The position numbers and the translations under genes are program-made. From the NCBI GenBank assembly GCA_947175455.1, contig CAMWMW010000078.1:1-7206 (forward strand): a stretch of DNA of 7,206 bases. Direction: 5' to 3'. Source of the stretch: an uncultured Porphyromonadaceae bacterium (GTDB taxonomy: Bacteria > Bacteroidota > Bacteroidia > Bacteroidales > Muribaculaceae). A model generated the notes under the pieces. That model made no database searches, was not told where the DNA came from, and saw only the letters and a program-made list of their open reading frames with translations. Position 1 is the stretch's first letter; each line of letters begins with the position of its first letter. This document shows positions 6,859 through 7,206 of the stretch, one piece after another.

Positions 6859-7206
6859 ATGAAAAAAAAAATACTCATCAGCGGAGGAGGAACAGGAGGA
6901 CACATCTTTCCTGCGCTTTCTATTGCAAACGCCTTGAAAAGGCGTATTGACGCAGAAATACTTTTTGTAGGAGCCGACAACCGCATGGAAATGGAAAAAG
7001 TTCCTGCCGCCGGTTATAAAATAATAGGGCTTCCCGTGGCAGGTTTCAACCGCAAGAATATCTTGAAGAACATCAGCGTTCTACGTAAATTGTTCAAAAG
7101 TGTCAGACTCGCGAGAAATATCATCCGTGATTTCAAACCGGACATAGCCATCGGTGTCGGAGGGTACGCTTCGGGACCGACTCTTAAAGCCGCCCAGCGC
7201 GCCGGC
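6859..7206 (+). CDS. murG: UDP-N-acetylglucosamine--N-acetylmuramyl-(pentapeptide) pyrophosphoryl-undecaprenol N-acetylglucosamine transferase (MurG), 3' end missing
   Basis: Peripheral membrane GT-B glycosyltransferase on the cytoplasmic face that adds GlcNAc to lipid I, giving lipid II, the substrate of FtsW. The window holds the first 116 codons of about 360, which is most of the N-terminal (lipid I-binding) domain. The start gives MKKKILISGGGTGGHIFPAL, containing the first glycine-rich loop GGTGGH with the conserved His15. IGVGGYASGP at 98-107 is the second glycine-rich loop. The UDP-GlcNAc-binding C-terminal domain is beyond the window edge; the frame is still open at 7206. The ATG is 15 bases after the ftsW TAG, without a Shine-Dalgarno sequence, and is followed by nine consecutive A bases (6862-6870) encoding Lys2-Lys4. 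No alternative start fits, since the glycine loop must lie close to the N-terminus. murC would be the expected next gene. Confidence 0.96.
   Translation, partial: MKKKILISGGGTGGHIFPALSIANALKRRIDAEILFVGADNRMEMEKVPAAGYKIIGLPVAGFNRKNILKNISVLRKLFKSVRLARNIIRDFKPDIAIGVGGYASGPTLKAAQRAG

Noticed and set aside
1..7206. A novel defence, mobile or biosynthetic system
   Set aside because: All but about 70 bases of the window are accounted for by six conserved dcw genes on one strand. There are no transposase, integrase, terminal repeats, spacer arrays or unfamiliar genes.

Overview
This window is a stretch of a bacterial division and cell-wall (dcw) cluster. It holds six same-strand genes in the order ftsI (5' end missing), murE, mraY, murD, ftsW and murG (3' end missing). 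There are no tRNA or rRNA genes, mobile elements or CRISPR arrays, and no intergenic stretch is longer than 25 bases. I found no previously undescribed system; the points worth a second look are small structural details inside or between well-known genes.

The organism is most likely a member of Bacteroidota, probably order Bacteroidales. Four things point there. The protein sequences read like Bacteroidales orthologues from memory, especially MurD (ESG glycine motif, SPCCASFDLF C-terminal motif). MraY is long, with an enlarged periplasmic loop. There is no murF between murE and mraY. None of the five visible starts has a Shine-Dalgarno sequence. The base composition looks close to balanced by eye (not computed), which would fit several gut Bacteroidales families such as Muribaculaceae, but the family is a guess.

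Layout: 1-1346 is the transpeptidase and PASTA part of FtsI (class B PBP). 1359-2810 is MurE, predicted meso-diaminopimelate ligase. 2813-4081 is MraY, which makes lipid I. 4107-5453 is MurD, the D-glutamate ligase. 5470-6843 is FtsW, the septal SEDS glycosyltransferase. 6859-7206 is the first 116 codons of MurG, which makes lipid II. Gaps are 12, 2, 25, 16 and 15 bases, so the genes are almost certainly co-transcribed.

Together the genes cover two cytoplasmic ligase steps of UDP-MurNAc-peptide synthesis (MurD, MurE), the two membrane steps that give lipid II (MraY, MurG), and the FtsW-FtsI pair that polymerises and cross-links lipid II at the septum. MurC and later division genes would be expected just downstream and mraZ/rsmH upstream, but neither is visible here.
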